A stretch of 64,000 nucleotides of DNA. Source: Siphonodentalium dalli (lineage: Eukaryota > Mollusca > Scaphopoda > Gadilida > Siphonodentaliidae). Made by a program: the position numbers and the translations under genes. The notes beneath the pieces were generated by a model. It saw nothing but the letters and a program-made list of their open reading frames with translations, ran no database searches and was not told the origin of the DNA. Below are positions 47,822-58,979 of the stretch, one piece after another (the first letter of the stretch is position 1; each line of letters opens with the position of its first letter). The stretch is from positions 14,025,287-14,089,286 of the forward strand of contig CP136061.1 in NCBI GenBank assembly GCA_032622095.1. The letters are read 5' to 3'.

Positions 47822-48171
47822 GCCCTGTGCCAATGCATTCTCTTATATATGCGAGGCGACCTATGGTCGACTCGCATATATAAGAGAATGCATTGGCACA
47901 GGGCATAACTGTAACTATCACAATGTGGTCAAGGAGCCGGTTCCAATGATATCCATATTTGTATGGTTCTATTGAGTCAGACCGAAGATATTTTAGGCTG
48001 TTGAAGCTTTATTTGGCCGGTTTTGGCCGTTTTGTTGGGTAAAGGATTAATTAAGAGATTTATCCCACAGGGAGACTCACACATATGGAAGCATGCACTG
48101 CATAGTGTCGTCTGCTCCAGTCTATATGGGGCTCTATAAAGGGTTAAATGATTTGTTGGGTAAAGGGTTAA
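47822..48171. mobile_element. piggyBac-like MITE with palindromic core (copy 2, left end missing, nested tail)
   Basis: An 83-bp palindrome (47822-47904, one mismatch) is followed by about 145 bp matching 17010-17163 and ending TGTTGGGTAAAGGATTAA at 48050. A further 120 bp ends with the same TGTTGGGTAAAGGGTTAA motif at 48171, suggesting a nested or duplicated end. The left TTAACCC end is absent. Confidence 0.7.
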
Positions 48172-48411
48172 CAGAGCCTCAGTACCAAACTTAATACGTA
48201 ATAAAGTTATCAGAGCTTCATTGGCTGATCCACTCACGTGGTTTCGAGGTTGGTGTTTACGACGCTTCAAAATGTGCAAACGCACAAAATCATAATATAC
48301 GAGGAACTGACACAAAACATAGCAGTTTGAATGTTACGAGCATAATGCTGGTTTATTTTTGAAACAAGTTTATACCTTATTTGTTCGGAAATACGTAGTG
48401 GTTTTCTATAA

Positions 48412-48505
48412 CATTCTGACCAAAGTTGCCAGTCGGATGTGCGTGGAATACACTAGTCCATACATCTCGGAAAATCTTTCGACTGACAACTTTGGTCAGA
48501 ATGGT
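48412..48505. repeat. Imperfect hairpin at the LINE target site
   Basis: CATTCTGACCAAAGTTGCCA (48412) is inverted at 48481-48505 (GACTGACAACTTTGGTCAGAATG). It overlaps the flanking direct repeat. Confidence 0.6.
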
Positions 48506-48568
48506 AAGAGCAAACAAATGTGAATTTGGACATAAATTGGGTATCATCTTGTTTGAAAAATAGACGAG
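48476..48568. repeat. Flanking direct repeat, left copy (about 93 bp)
   Basis: CTTTCGACTGACAACTTTGG...AATAGACGAG, nearly identical to 54165-54258. Interpreted as a long target-site duplication of the LINE between them. Confidence 0.85.
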
Positions 48569-48781
48569 AGAGAGAGAGATAATGTTTATTCCTCCAACAC
48601 ATGAAGATAATATATACATGAGTGAGTTGCACCGTCAATGGCATGACCAGTGATGTACAAACAATAATTATATACAGAAAGAGTGCACATGAATGTTATA
48701 TGCTATTAATGATACATGGATGTGTAAATTAAGCACAACATACATATAAATGTGAGGCAGTCCATAAAAAGAATTTCCTCG

Positions 48782-51700
48782 TTACATAATTGCGTCATAA
48801 TTGGGTGACTGGTTCCACCGGCTGCATATGCGAGAAATGCTTCTGATGTGAGATTGTCTAGCAATGTGTATACTTGCACTCCGTGTTTGTTTAGAATTTT
48901 GTACCAGAAGGCGTTTCTCAGTTCTTGAATGTGAGGGGAGAAGCAGTGAAGGAACATAATTATGTGACATCAGGTATGAATACGAGGAGTGGCAGTGTTT
49001 GCACACTGCAGCGTTGTCATATGTAGTTTTGGAGAGGATGTTTGCCATGCAAAGAGATTTCGCCAATATTTTGGGTTTTTCTCTAGCGATCAACCAACCT
49101 CTCCATACTGAGTTTGGACAAGGCTTTACCGTAAGGAAAAAAAGTCAGATGTGCATTCGTTAAGTTGGCAGTAGCTGTTGAGTTAGGGGTATTAATATTC
49201 ATGTTCACGAGCTCCTTCCAGTGGCTTTGCAATGGAAACATTCCGCTATTTACAAAGGTAGTGAGATATTGGTATAGATTATACCTATGTAAAATTGGAA
49301 ATATATCCCTTGCGAAGCCTATCAACGGCCGGTTAAACATGAGATGACCATACACATTGAAAAGAAATATGTTTAGTGCTTCAGCATGACCGTTCGGCAA
49401 GTTTATGAGCGAACCCATGAATAACAATTTTCTCTTATCTATTTCAACTCGAAGAGGCGATAGTCCGAGGAGTGATAGGGATAGCTCGGTACTCGTTCTC
49501 TTTGGTAGGCCCTGAATAATTTTGACACACATACGATATGACCGTTCGAGAAGTAGGTAGTGTGCTTCGCTGAGACCGTACCACATTTCACAGCCATACA
49601 ATGCCTTCGGTATAACAACAAATTTAAATAAATTAATAACAGTTGAAGGTGTGAGGTACTTGGTAACTGGTGACCTGCAAGCAGCGAAAATGTTCGCCTC
49701 ATCATTTCGCATGCCCTGTCCATATTCTTTGAGCGATTTGAACGATTATTTTGGGGAATGCCCAAATGAATAACGGTTTCAGCCTCCTTTAAAGGGTGTG
49801 GTCCCAAAAACCATTTTGACACATCAGTTTTTACATTAGAGCTTTTGCCTGTACTGCTGTCACAAAAGACGACTATTTCACTCTTGACAATTGAATAATC
49901 AAATTTCCACAGTTTGCTATAATTGTAACAAGTTTCCAACAGTCTTTTCAACCCATATTCAGAATACGACAGGATGCATACATCATCTGCAGTTGTTGGG
50001 AATGAACATGAAATGTTGTCTATATGAAGCCCTTCTGGTGAGCTGGCAAGTTCGTTCAGAAGGTCATCGATAAAGACGAGATATAGGAACGGTGATAGCA
50101 CTACCCCTTGGCGAGTGCCTTGTTCAATATTAAATATATTAGACAGATGTCCTTGATATCTCACCATGCTTTTGATATATGTGTACATAGCTGCAACAAC
50201 TCTAAGCATACGCACATCTAAGCCTTTCTGCATTAATTTATATAGCAGGCCTTGATGCCATACCCTATCAAATGCCTTTTGTGAGTCTAAGAATGCGGCG
50301 TATACCTTAGAGTAGTCTTTCGAGAAGAATCATTTCAAATAGCTTATAAATGATTGGTAATAGAATTATTGCTCTATAGTTATCCGGGTTGTCCATTGGT
50401 TTTGGATTGCCTTTGTATATAGGAACAATTATTCCCGTCTTCATGGTTGAAGGAATATATTCCAGGCGAAGCATACCGGAGAATAACTTACAAATTACTG
50501 CAGTTAGATCAACGGTGGCAAATAAGAGATGTTCGTTCACGATACGCGTGTGTCTGCCAGATTTATTCCGTTTGAGTTGCTTCAGACTGCGGGTAAGTTC
50601 ATCGGGTGACACATCTCTACAAATAGAGTTATCTCGACTGGGTGTCTCCGATGCTACATTCAGTTGAGCGGCTCTATTTTCCACAAGCGTCTCAAATGTT
50701 GGGACTTCGTGCTTACTTCTACTGTACAAAGTTTGGAAATAGCTTATCCAGCCATCCACTATGTTTTGGGGATCTCTGAAGATTGTGTTTCCGAACTTAA
50801 TTTCAGACCCAGGGTTGGTACCGCATTTACTCTGAATCTTAGTTGATTTCCAAAAAGAAGGTTGGTCATGTTTGGCGAGGTACTCAATATTATGTATGTG
50901 CCTTGTTTGGAGAGCGTCCACCGCCGCGCGATGTCGCCTCCGAAATAAGCGTTTTGAATCCCTATATGCTTGGAACGTACAATCGGTAACCCCTTTCGGG
51001 CGCCCTTTCGATATACAACACCTCCAACATTGACGCATATCTGCATGTAAACGTTTCAGTTCTTGGTTCCAATAGGATTTCGAATATGTTTGCCTTTTCG
51101 TAACTTTTGGGCTCGCTTCACTTGCTGCAGAGTTGAGGATGTGCACTATACATGCATATAATGCGTCAATATCTGAAGTGTTCGATATCCTTGTTTCAAG
51201 CTTCTGGATTTGTCGCCTCAATGCTTCCTGATATGCCGGTATGTTAATCTTAGACCAGTTTACGGCGGGCTCGGTAGGGGTGCGTTGGTCTTAGATTGGA
51301 TAATGAATGACATTGTACAGTGCACATGCCTGTGATTTGAAGTGTTTAGTGCTTCATCCGAAATTATTTCGATCTTTTCAACCAGATCCAATTTACATTG
51401 TGGGACTACTATGTGATATATCAACGATGGAGAGTGTTCCGTGTTATACGACACGAACGAGTACTTAGGACCCATACATGTGTTTAATGTGACGAGAGAT
51501 TGTAGATAATGTGAGTCCAGGAAAGACTTGAACATTTTCGACCTGTTAGCACGCTTGGGCCATTCTTTTTCTGCGTGTTCTATGTCAGGAAATATATGGG
51601 CATTAAAATCTCCCATAATGACTACTGTACCTTGAGACGAGTACTCGAAAATAAAATTACTCAGAGAGGTAATGCAGTCACTGTACTCTTCGTCAGTATA

Positions 51701-52132
51701 ATTTGTGTTTGGGAGATATACCTCCACAATATATGCAAATTCTTCAAATCCTAATCGAAGTTTCACGCCAATCAGACGCTTGTTTTCTAATCGCATATCA
51801 GTGAAGCATGAGCGATGCTTCTTATTAATAAGAATGGCGACTCCGTCTTTGGTATACTTTCCGCCAGATTGCGTTGTTATAGTTCGACCAGGATTACCAA
51901 CGCTGATGTACTGTTCGTGAATCCTGTCGAGCTGCACCAGGCCATCCTCATTTAACCAGTGCTCTGATAATCCAATAACGTCATAGCTCTGACCATTTTT
52001 ATTGAGCAAATTGGTCAAATAAAGAGAGCGTGATGCCAAGCCCGTTGAATTCCAACACAGAAGATTCAAATTTGTGCGAGTATGTGCATATGAATTAGTG
52101 CGATTACATGTATTGATAGATGTGTCATCCAT
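48782..52132 (-). pseudogene. LINE ORF2: endonuclease + reverse transcriptase + zinc knuckle, broken
   Basis: The likely start is ATG at 52132, overlapping the ORF1 stop. The endonuclease block (to 51260) has CWNSTGL, LSEHWL and GDFNAH. The later catalytic positions are altered: SLIYHI where S-x-I-D-Y is expected, and SNH where SDH is expected. The RT block in another frame (51221-50307) has PDNYRAIILLPIIYKLFE. The palm (50233-49439) has GTRQGVVLSPFLYLVFIDDLL but TADD in place of YADD. The thumb (49712-49083) and a CxxC knuckle (AVCKHCHSSYSY) follow in further frames. Several frameshifts and missing catalytic residues mean it cannot be active. Confidence 0.85.
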
Positions 52133-53736
52133 GATTAGACATTGATTTATGAGAGTTTCTGTCAGAGTTTTGGTATATTCGCCACTTTCTGCAATACATA
52201 TCTTGTGACCAAAAATCAGGAGAACAAATTTGTTCCGCACAACTTGCCGGTACCGTTATGCGTGCAGCCATAAAGTCTGGATTCTTACTGCTTATCACTT
52301 TAACATACGTTGGGTTAACATAACACGCAGTAAGCTAGTCACGAATAGTAGCCTGTGTGGAAGAAAGCGGAACACAACCCACGTAGAAATTTCTTGATTT
52401 CGTGTGGTTTCCGTTTGGTGGGATGATCGAGCTCTGTTTGTCATTTCGAGACTCACCCATGCTCACAGGTATCGAATTATACGACTGAGCCAGTGATTTC
52501 TGGCGAACAGGTGTTGACGTGGCTTGTGGTGAATGAGGAACACTGTTGATGAAACTCTCATGCACCGAAGATGGTGTCGGAGAAGGAACGCTGCGTTTAT
52601 TCCTCACATCACAGTTTACGTCGGCTTTGTTTACGTTGATCGGTGAGTAATTCATTGTGGAATGCGCAACACATCGGTTCACGTGTGTAGCAAGAGAATT
52701 GAATTTGTAGGCTTGGTCACAAGCGAATACTTCAAAGAGATTCTCGAATATACGTTCGGCGGAATAAACATTTTCCATTGTTTCTGTTGTGAGTTTCTTA
52801 ATATTTTCGGAAAGCTGGTTCATTTGCGATTCCAGGACGTCATATTGAGAAACTGAGGTCGTTAAGCCAGTAAGTCTGTCCAACGTTTCTTTGCAAACAG
52901 ACTCGGCAGATTCAATTACTCTATCAATGTCAATGGTGGGGGTAGGGACAGTCCTGACATTAGAGTTGCTGGTGTTATCTGGTGCGTGAGTTGCATTTGT
53001 CAGCTTCTCTCTCAATTCTGATATGAGGGCTCTAGTCGCTCCACTCTCGTTTCTGAGTACAGATCATTCTAGGCGGATGTTTCCGATATCCACCTCGAAC
53101 TGGTTTAGTCTGTCGTTCAGCTCTCCTTTCATGCTTGAAGTGGATGATTTTATGGACTCGATATCCCGTTTTAATAGAGTTATGTCCCCTGCAATCGAAA
53201 CCACCTTGTCTTTGGTGCACTCAGACTGTCGAGCAGTATTAGAGACCTTTTTCTGTTGAGATGATTGCTGGGCATGCTGTGGAATATCCAGTGATAAGGG
53301 TGTGACTATTTCTCGAATATCGTCGAAGGAACCTCCGCGGAAATATATCACTAATTGGTATATATATATCCGTTGCCAGTTTCGTGGTCAGTGGCTTCCC
53401 AACGGCTCTCTGGTATCTTTGTTTTAAGTCATAATTGGTTACTTCCATAAATGACCTAGCCTCATCGAAGATACGCTGCCTGATGGACTTGAGTTGCCCA
53501 CAATTAGCATGCACCTTGTTTATTAGTTCTGATATAAATTTATCTCTTGGGAGATGAAGAATATCTTTAAGCTCGGGTGAGTACAGAACCGTTTCTTGGG
53601 CCATGGCTCCATTGAATGAATTCTGCACTGTGTCGTATTGCTCAAAATTTATACATGAGTTGTTGGCCACGCCGGAGGTGGCATTCTTCAGTATCGTAAA
53701 CTCTTTGCCGTCAACGATCGCTACATTCGACGACAT
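52125..53736 (-). pseudogene. LINE ORF1 (coiled-coil type), broken
   Basis: It begins MSSNVAIVDGKEF and runs to a TGA at 52127-52125. A frame change occurs near 53350 next to a TATATATATATA run. In-frame stops lie at about 53064 (TGA) and 52335 (TAG). The middle has heptad-like stretches (DITLLKRDIESIKSS, ESQMNQLSENIKKLT). A Ser/Pro-rich stretch follows, then a C-terminal segment with SPDFWSQDMYCRKWRI after the TAG, resembling LINE ORF1 C-termini. An RNA-binding role is inferred by analogy. Confidence 0.7.
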
Positions 53737-54164
53737 GGTGTCACGGTACTGTATTGTATACAGAACTAACACTCTAGCTAATCAACTCATAATTGGTATA
53801 ATCTGGGAGTTAATGTACGCTGTTTGTCACGTGGCTACTCGACCGTGAAATTTTCACACGGTCAAGATCCTGTTACTATCAGTAGTAAGCGTGAGTAGAG
53901 TTCACAACGTTAATGGTGCATGGAGTGCAAAATGGCGGAATGTAAACAATACAATTAGATGTCTTAATTAAACATACAGCGACAATGAAGACCAGTCGCA
54001 AATATACGAACACAACATCAAACTTCACATTCCAGTGCATTATTTTGATCCAGAGGATGTCCTTGGGAAATCCGTATATTTTAGGAGACGACACATTGCT
54101 GCGATAATGAGCAATATCCGATATTAGAAGCGCATATGTTGTTCGCTGCTTGTCAACAATAAAC

Positions 54165-54258
54165 CTTTCGACTGACAACTTTGGTCAGAATGGTAAGAGC
54201 AAACAAATGTGAATTTGGACATAAATGGGGTATCATCTTGTTTGAAAAAATAGACGAG
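54165..54258. repeat. Flanking direct repeat, right copy (about 94 bp)
   Basis: Twin of 48476-48568. It lies at the 5' end of the minus-strand LINE, which supports a complete 5' end. Confidence 0.85.
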
Positions 54259-54479
54259 CATCTGCTCGTAGCTGTCAAAATACTATTTGTTATGTCATAT
54301 CTTTTATGTTTTAGATCGCCTCGGCCATTTTGAATGCGTGATACTCATCAACTCGATACCACGTGATTCCCCACCGTGATAATGAATTATTTCTAGAACT
54401 GATGTAATATAGACCACCACGTTGGACGATGTCTTGGATGACAAAGTTCCCCCAAAGCGGATTTTTTGGCGGATTTTGG

Positions 54480-54626
54480 ATATAGAGGATCTACAACGAG
54501 TCCCCAGTTTATAGCGGAATTTACAAACGAGTCCAGCCTGGACCGAGCCTTTGTCGAGGTCCAGACCTTATTTACAGGACGAAAATTTTCTCTATAAACT
54601 GGGAGCGAGTTGTATATTCTATTTAT
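54480..54626. repeat. Imperfect inverted repeat
   Basis: ATATAGAGGATCTACAACGA...CCCAGTTTATAG is inverted at 54591-54626 (CTATAAACTGGGA...GTTGTATATTCTAT). A short MITE or hairpin; a related half lies near 47768. Confidence 0.6.
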
Positions 54627-55514
54627 TACATGATCCAAAACCTCGACAAAACATACTGACATCACCAAATAGGACGCGAAACTAGCATCGGCTTCTACAA
54701 GGCATGTGGTGACATTTCGCGTAACTATGCGTTGTTTGCCCACGTAAAGAAATAGTCCCAGATAAATGAAGAATCTTTGTCAAAGGTCACCTAGCACCAT
54801 TTCCTGTTATTAAACGAACGTTTGTATCACAATTTATAGAATGGGTCACGGATTTTCGCGGTCACATATCATTGTGCAGATTGGACCCTTTATATCAATA
54901 ATAAATGGATGATCCCACCAAGTTAACAAGTTGACATTACGTTTACACGCACTGAGATACATGGGAAGATTTACACCATTATGACAACCAAGCGGCGTAA
55001 CTCTATTCATTTGACGAGGATGAATAGAAAAAACATATTTTATCTAGGATGAATTGATAACACATAATTTGAAACAGTCATGCATTGTGTTGTATTCTAG
55101 TGGGTCGCAGAACATTGTTATAACGACCTAAGCAGCTGAAGATCTCCTGTAGTAATGTATATAATCACCACAGAGAGCATATCTCCTGATTCTCCTCATG
55201 ATCCGACCATGTAATGCCATCATAGTTGGTGCTTAATCACCGCAGGTAGAGTTATCCGAGTATAACCTAAATCGTTGCTTAATGCATGGCTAAGGAGGCG
55301 CCCCATTCGAGAATTCAAAAAAATATCAATTTCAAACTATCAATTGGAAGGGGGGAATTTTTATCCTCTACGACTAATGTATGCTATAGTGCGACAGCAA
55401 CATATGTTCACCCTCTCAATATGATAGGTACGTTCTAATTATGTAAAACAGTTGTTTAAACAAGAACAAAAAACATTTCAAGGCTGATCATTGGAGCGTT
55501 TGACCTGAAATATT
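54627..55514. other. No gene; diffuse dispersed repeat
   Basis: Sequence around 54955-55260 (GGGAAGATTTACACCATTAT, AACTCTATTNATTTGACG, AGAGTTATCC) recurs in the same order at 62795-63060. Confidence 0.45.
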
Positions 55515-55810
55515 TTCAGCAATCGAGAAAATAAATAAAACATTTTCCATTGCATATTTTAGTTTTCTGGTGGCCATTTACAGACTATGTTTTCGTCATG
55601 TGAAGGAGAAAAGCAACATACAACAACATAAATAGTATTCAACAACGTGTGAAATAATTTGACAGACACAAACACGCAAAACTAATTCATCTTTTCAGAC
55701 ATTATGCTATTGCATGGTGAATTTTCCTCCAAAACAGTTCTGCAGATGGCCGCCGAGAAACTAAAATATGCCATAATAAATGTTTTATTTATTTTCTCGC
55801 AGATTTGTTT
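55515..55810. mobile_element. About 290-bp inverted-repeat element
   Basis: The left arm GAGAAAATAAATAAAACATT...CATATTTTAGTTTTCTGG (55524-55585) is inverted at 55742-55803. Arms are about 62 bp with few mismatches. No ORF. Confidence 0.7.
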
Positions 55811-57045
55811 TTATTTCAGAAGTAAACTGAGCGCATACCATATACAGTTGGTTCTTATGCTAGATAATTCAGTGCACGTTTGACCACATACCATATTAGT
55901 ATGGGTTCTCATTACCCGAGGTGTCACCTGAAATGTGAATTTCAGCGACCACCATATCTATGTAGCCCAACTATTCTAATTTCGGGATCCGGTTTGTTGC
56001 GGGGTCAATATAGGGCGCACAATATGATTTTTTCACATTTTCCTCATACTACCCAACCTTATTTGTATGCATTTTTCGGGTTAGTTCCTGTGATGTTCAT
56101 CAGTCTAAGATTCTTGAGATGTAATCAATTTATCTTTTTTTTCATTTGATATGGATGGTAGTTATGTGAGCGGTATTGAAAATGGTAAAGTGTTGCCAGA
56201 TAATCGATTGACGATTGAGCTCTAACGTATTACGCTAATCGTGAACGTATTTTTATTCGCTGATTCAGCTAAATGTGTCGGTTTCAACTCCGTTTAACAA
56301 AAACTTATCGGATTTTGTCACAATATTTATGCATTTATGTGATCCGTGTCTTGTTTTTATCGAAAATGAGAGGTGGTGCGATTTGGCGTATGGTGATCGG
56401 TGCTATTTGAAATATTATGACGATCGCTAAGTGTGAACCTCACGCATATTTTTGAAAATTTGGATATGGTCAGTGGGTTCTTGCTGGCTACAGTTGGAAT
56501 CAAAATTTAACATTGAACCCTATGGAGATTCTCGTATTTGGGATAAATGGCGCCCTTTTGTGTATGATAATATGTGAATTGAAATTTCCCAAAAATACTG
56601 TGTATGAAACCCAGGTGCAATTTAGACAAAACATGGATGTGATCAGATTATTCTTACTGACTACAGTTGCGATCAAAATTTAACACTGAACCTTTATTTT
56701 GTTATATTACTCAAACTTTGATAGTAAACTAAACGGTCATCACGTGCTACTATATGAAAACAATACAATCGCGTCTGACCCACTGTAACTATCAGTAATA
56801 TAATTCATACAATAGTCGATATATTTATGCTTCTAGATACAGCACTGGGCAAAAGTATGTGTATAATGGTTTGCAATGAAGCCGATACCATACAGTCTGA
56901 TGCATGTTGAGTCAAATGACAAGCCTATAGTTTTTACACGATGTGGCTATATAGTAAATTATTGTTTTATTGATACCTGTTATCAACTGACTAGCGTTGA
57001 AGCCAAGTGGATATCATAACGAGTTGCAATGTAACACATATACTT
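55811..57045. other. No gene seen; one degenerate duplicate
   Basis: A block GACTACAGTTGCGATCAAAA, TTTAACACTGAACC occurs twice (near 56492 and 56670). The end of the window (63965-64000) resembles 56815-56850. Confidence 0.4.
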
Positions 57046-57049
57046 ACAA

Positions 57050-58975
57050 ATGATAGTCCATCATCATCGTCATCACACATGCACCCATGCAGTGTTCCTG
57101 TGTCGTCCCTTCTATATTGTTGTTCTACATTTATATGGTGTCCATTCACATTTGTGTGGTGTGCAAATCATTTATGACTATATAGGGTGTCCACCTGGTG
57201 AGTACTGTTCTTCATATGGTGTGCATTCATCTTTACATATTGTCCATTTACCTTTGTATGGTGTGTTTTACCTGTATATGGTGTCCGTTCACCATCAATA
57301 TGATGTCATTTGTTCTCTATATATGATATGCATACGTCTTTGTGTGATGTGGTTCCATCTTTATATGGTGTCCATACATCTTTATGTGATTTTAAATTGT
57401 CGTCATATGGTGTGGAAATGTATTTTATTTATATGGCGTGAAAATATATTTATATGATGTCAGTTCACCATCATGATTCTATACCATATCATACAGACAT
57501 ATACTCAGCATATATAGTCATATGCACATCATGTAAAGTCGTATACACATAATATCAAGTTGTATGCACATCATACAAAGAACAGCGGCCATCATCATAA
57601 ATGGTCATCATATACAGATAAAGATAAATGGACACCATATAAAGGTAAATGAACACCATACAGGTAAAAGCCACATTATATATAGGTAAATCCACACAAT
57701 ATAAAGGTAAATATACACCATAATAAAGGTGACTGGACACAATATAAGGTAAATGTACAAACAATAAAGATGAATGAAAACTACATACAGGTGAATATAC
57801 ACAATATAAACGTGATGATTGGAAACCATATAAAGGTAAAACACCATGTACATGTGAATTGAGCCCATACAAAGGAAACATCACATACTGGACACCACAT
57901 AAAGGTGAATTGACATCACATAAAGACATTAGCACACCATATCAAGGTAAATTGACTCCATATAGCGGTGAATGGGCCATATATAAAGGTGAATAGACAC
58001 CATATAAAGACATCTGCACACAATATAAAGGTGAATGGACACCACGTGAAGACATTTACACACCATATGAAGGTTAATGTGCACCATATAGAGACATTTG
58101 CACACCATATAAAGGTGAATGGCTAGCATATAAATGTGCATGGACACCATATAAAGGTGAATTGAAACCACATAAAGGTGAATGGACAACATATAAAGAC
58201 ATTTGCACACAATATAAAGGTGAATTGGTACCATATAAAGGTGAATGGCAGCATATAAATATGAATGGGCACCATGTAAAGGTGAATTAACACCACATAA
58301 AGGTGAATGGACAACATAGAAAGGCACATGAATACCATATAAAGGTGAATTGACACCATATATTGGTAAATGAGCACGATATAAAGACATATGCACTCAA
58401 TATAAAGGTGAATGGACACAATATAAAAACATGTGCAGACCATATTAAGGTTAATGGACACCATATAAAGATATTTGCACACCATATAAAGGTTAATGGA
58501 CACCATATAAAGACATTTGCACATCATATAAAGGTGAATGGACACCATATAAAGATGTTTGCACACCATACAAAAGTGAATGGGCAGCATATAAAGGTGA
58601 TGTGACACCACATAAAGGTGAATGGACAACATAGAAAGGCGAATGAATACCATACAAAGGTGAATTGACACCATGTAAAGAACAGAGCTCACCATTATAA
58701 AGGTGAATGAACACATGTGGACATGTACACATCATATAAAAGTGAACAGACACCATGCAAATATGAATGGACGACATTTTCTTACCATATAAAGGATAAT
58801 GAATGCCATATAAATGTGTATGGACACCATATAAAGATGAATGGACACCACATAACGACATATGCACATCATAAAGAGGTGAATGAATGCTATATACAGT
58901 TGAATGGAAACCATATAAAGGTGGAAGGATATTATGGACGACAACCCCATGAGACAGCTATTGACTTCCATATAA
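57050..58975. repeat. Strand-switching 24-bp-type minisatellite
   Basis: From about 57600 to 58930 the unit CACCATATAAAGGTGAATGG (with variants such as AAGACATTTGCACACCATAT) repeats about 55 times. From about 57110 to 57460 the same word appears in the opposite orientation (ATATGGTGTCCATTCACCTT type). The centre (57480-57570) is a diverged CATATGCACATCAT stretch. ORFs of up to 197 residues exist only because the period is a multiple of three. Confidence 0.9.
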
Positions 58976-58979
58976 AACA

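Larger units (their letters stand above)
48569..54164 (-). mobile_element. Near-full-length non-LTR retrotransposon (LINE), inactivated
   Basis: About 5.6 kb on the minus strand: a 5' leader of about 430 bp, ORF1, ORF2 with APE endonuclease, RT and a C-terminal knuckle, then a 3' end with AATAAA and a (TC)n tail (48569-48580). Direct repeats of about 93 bp flank it. They differ by about three positions, consistent with an insertion old enough to have gained the stops and frameshifts seen in both ORFs. Confidence 0.88.

Noticed and set aside
53879-54178. 99-residue minus-strand ORF as a separate gene
   Set aside because: It spans the LINE 5' leader and runs into the flanking direct repeat; no domain is visible.
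57608-58867. Long minus-strand ORFs (up to 197 residues) rich in IHLYMVS-type repeats
   Set aside because: They follow the 24-bp minisatellite, whose period is a multiple of three. All phases stay open and there is no domain, start context or splice logic.
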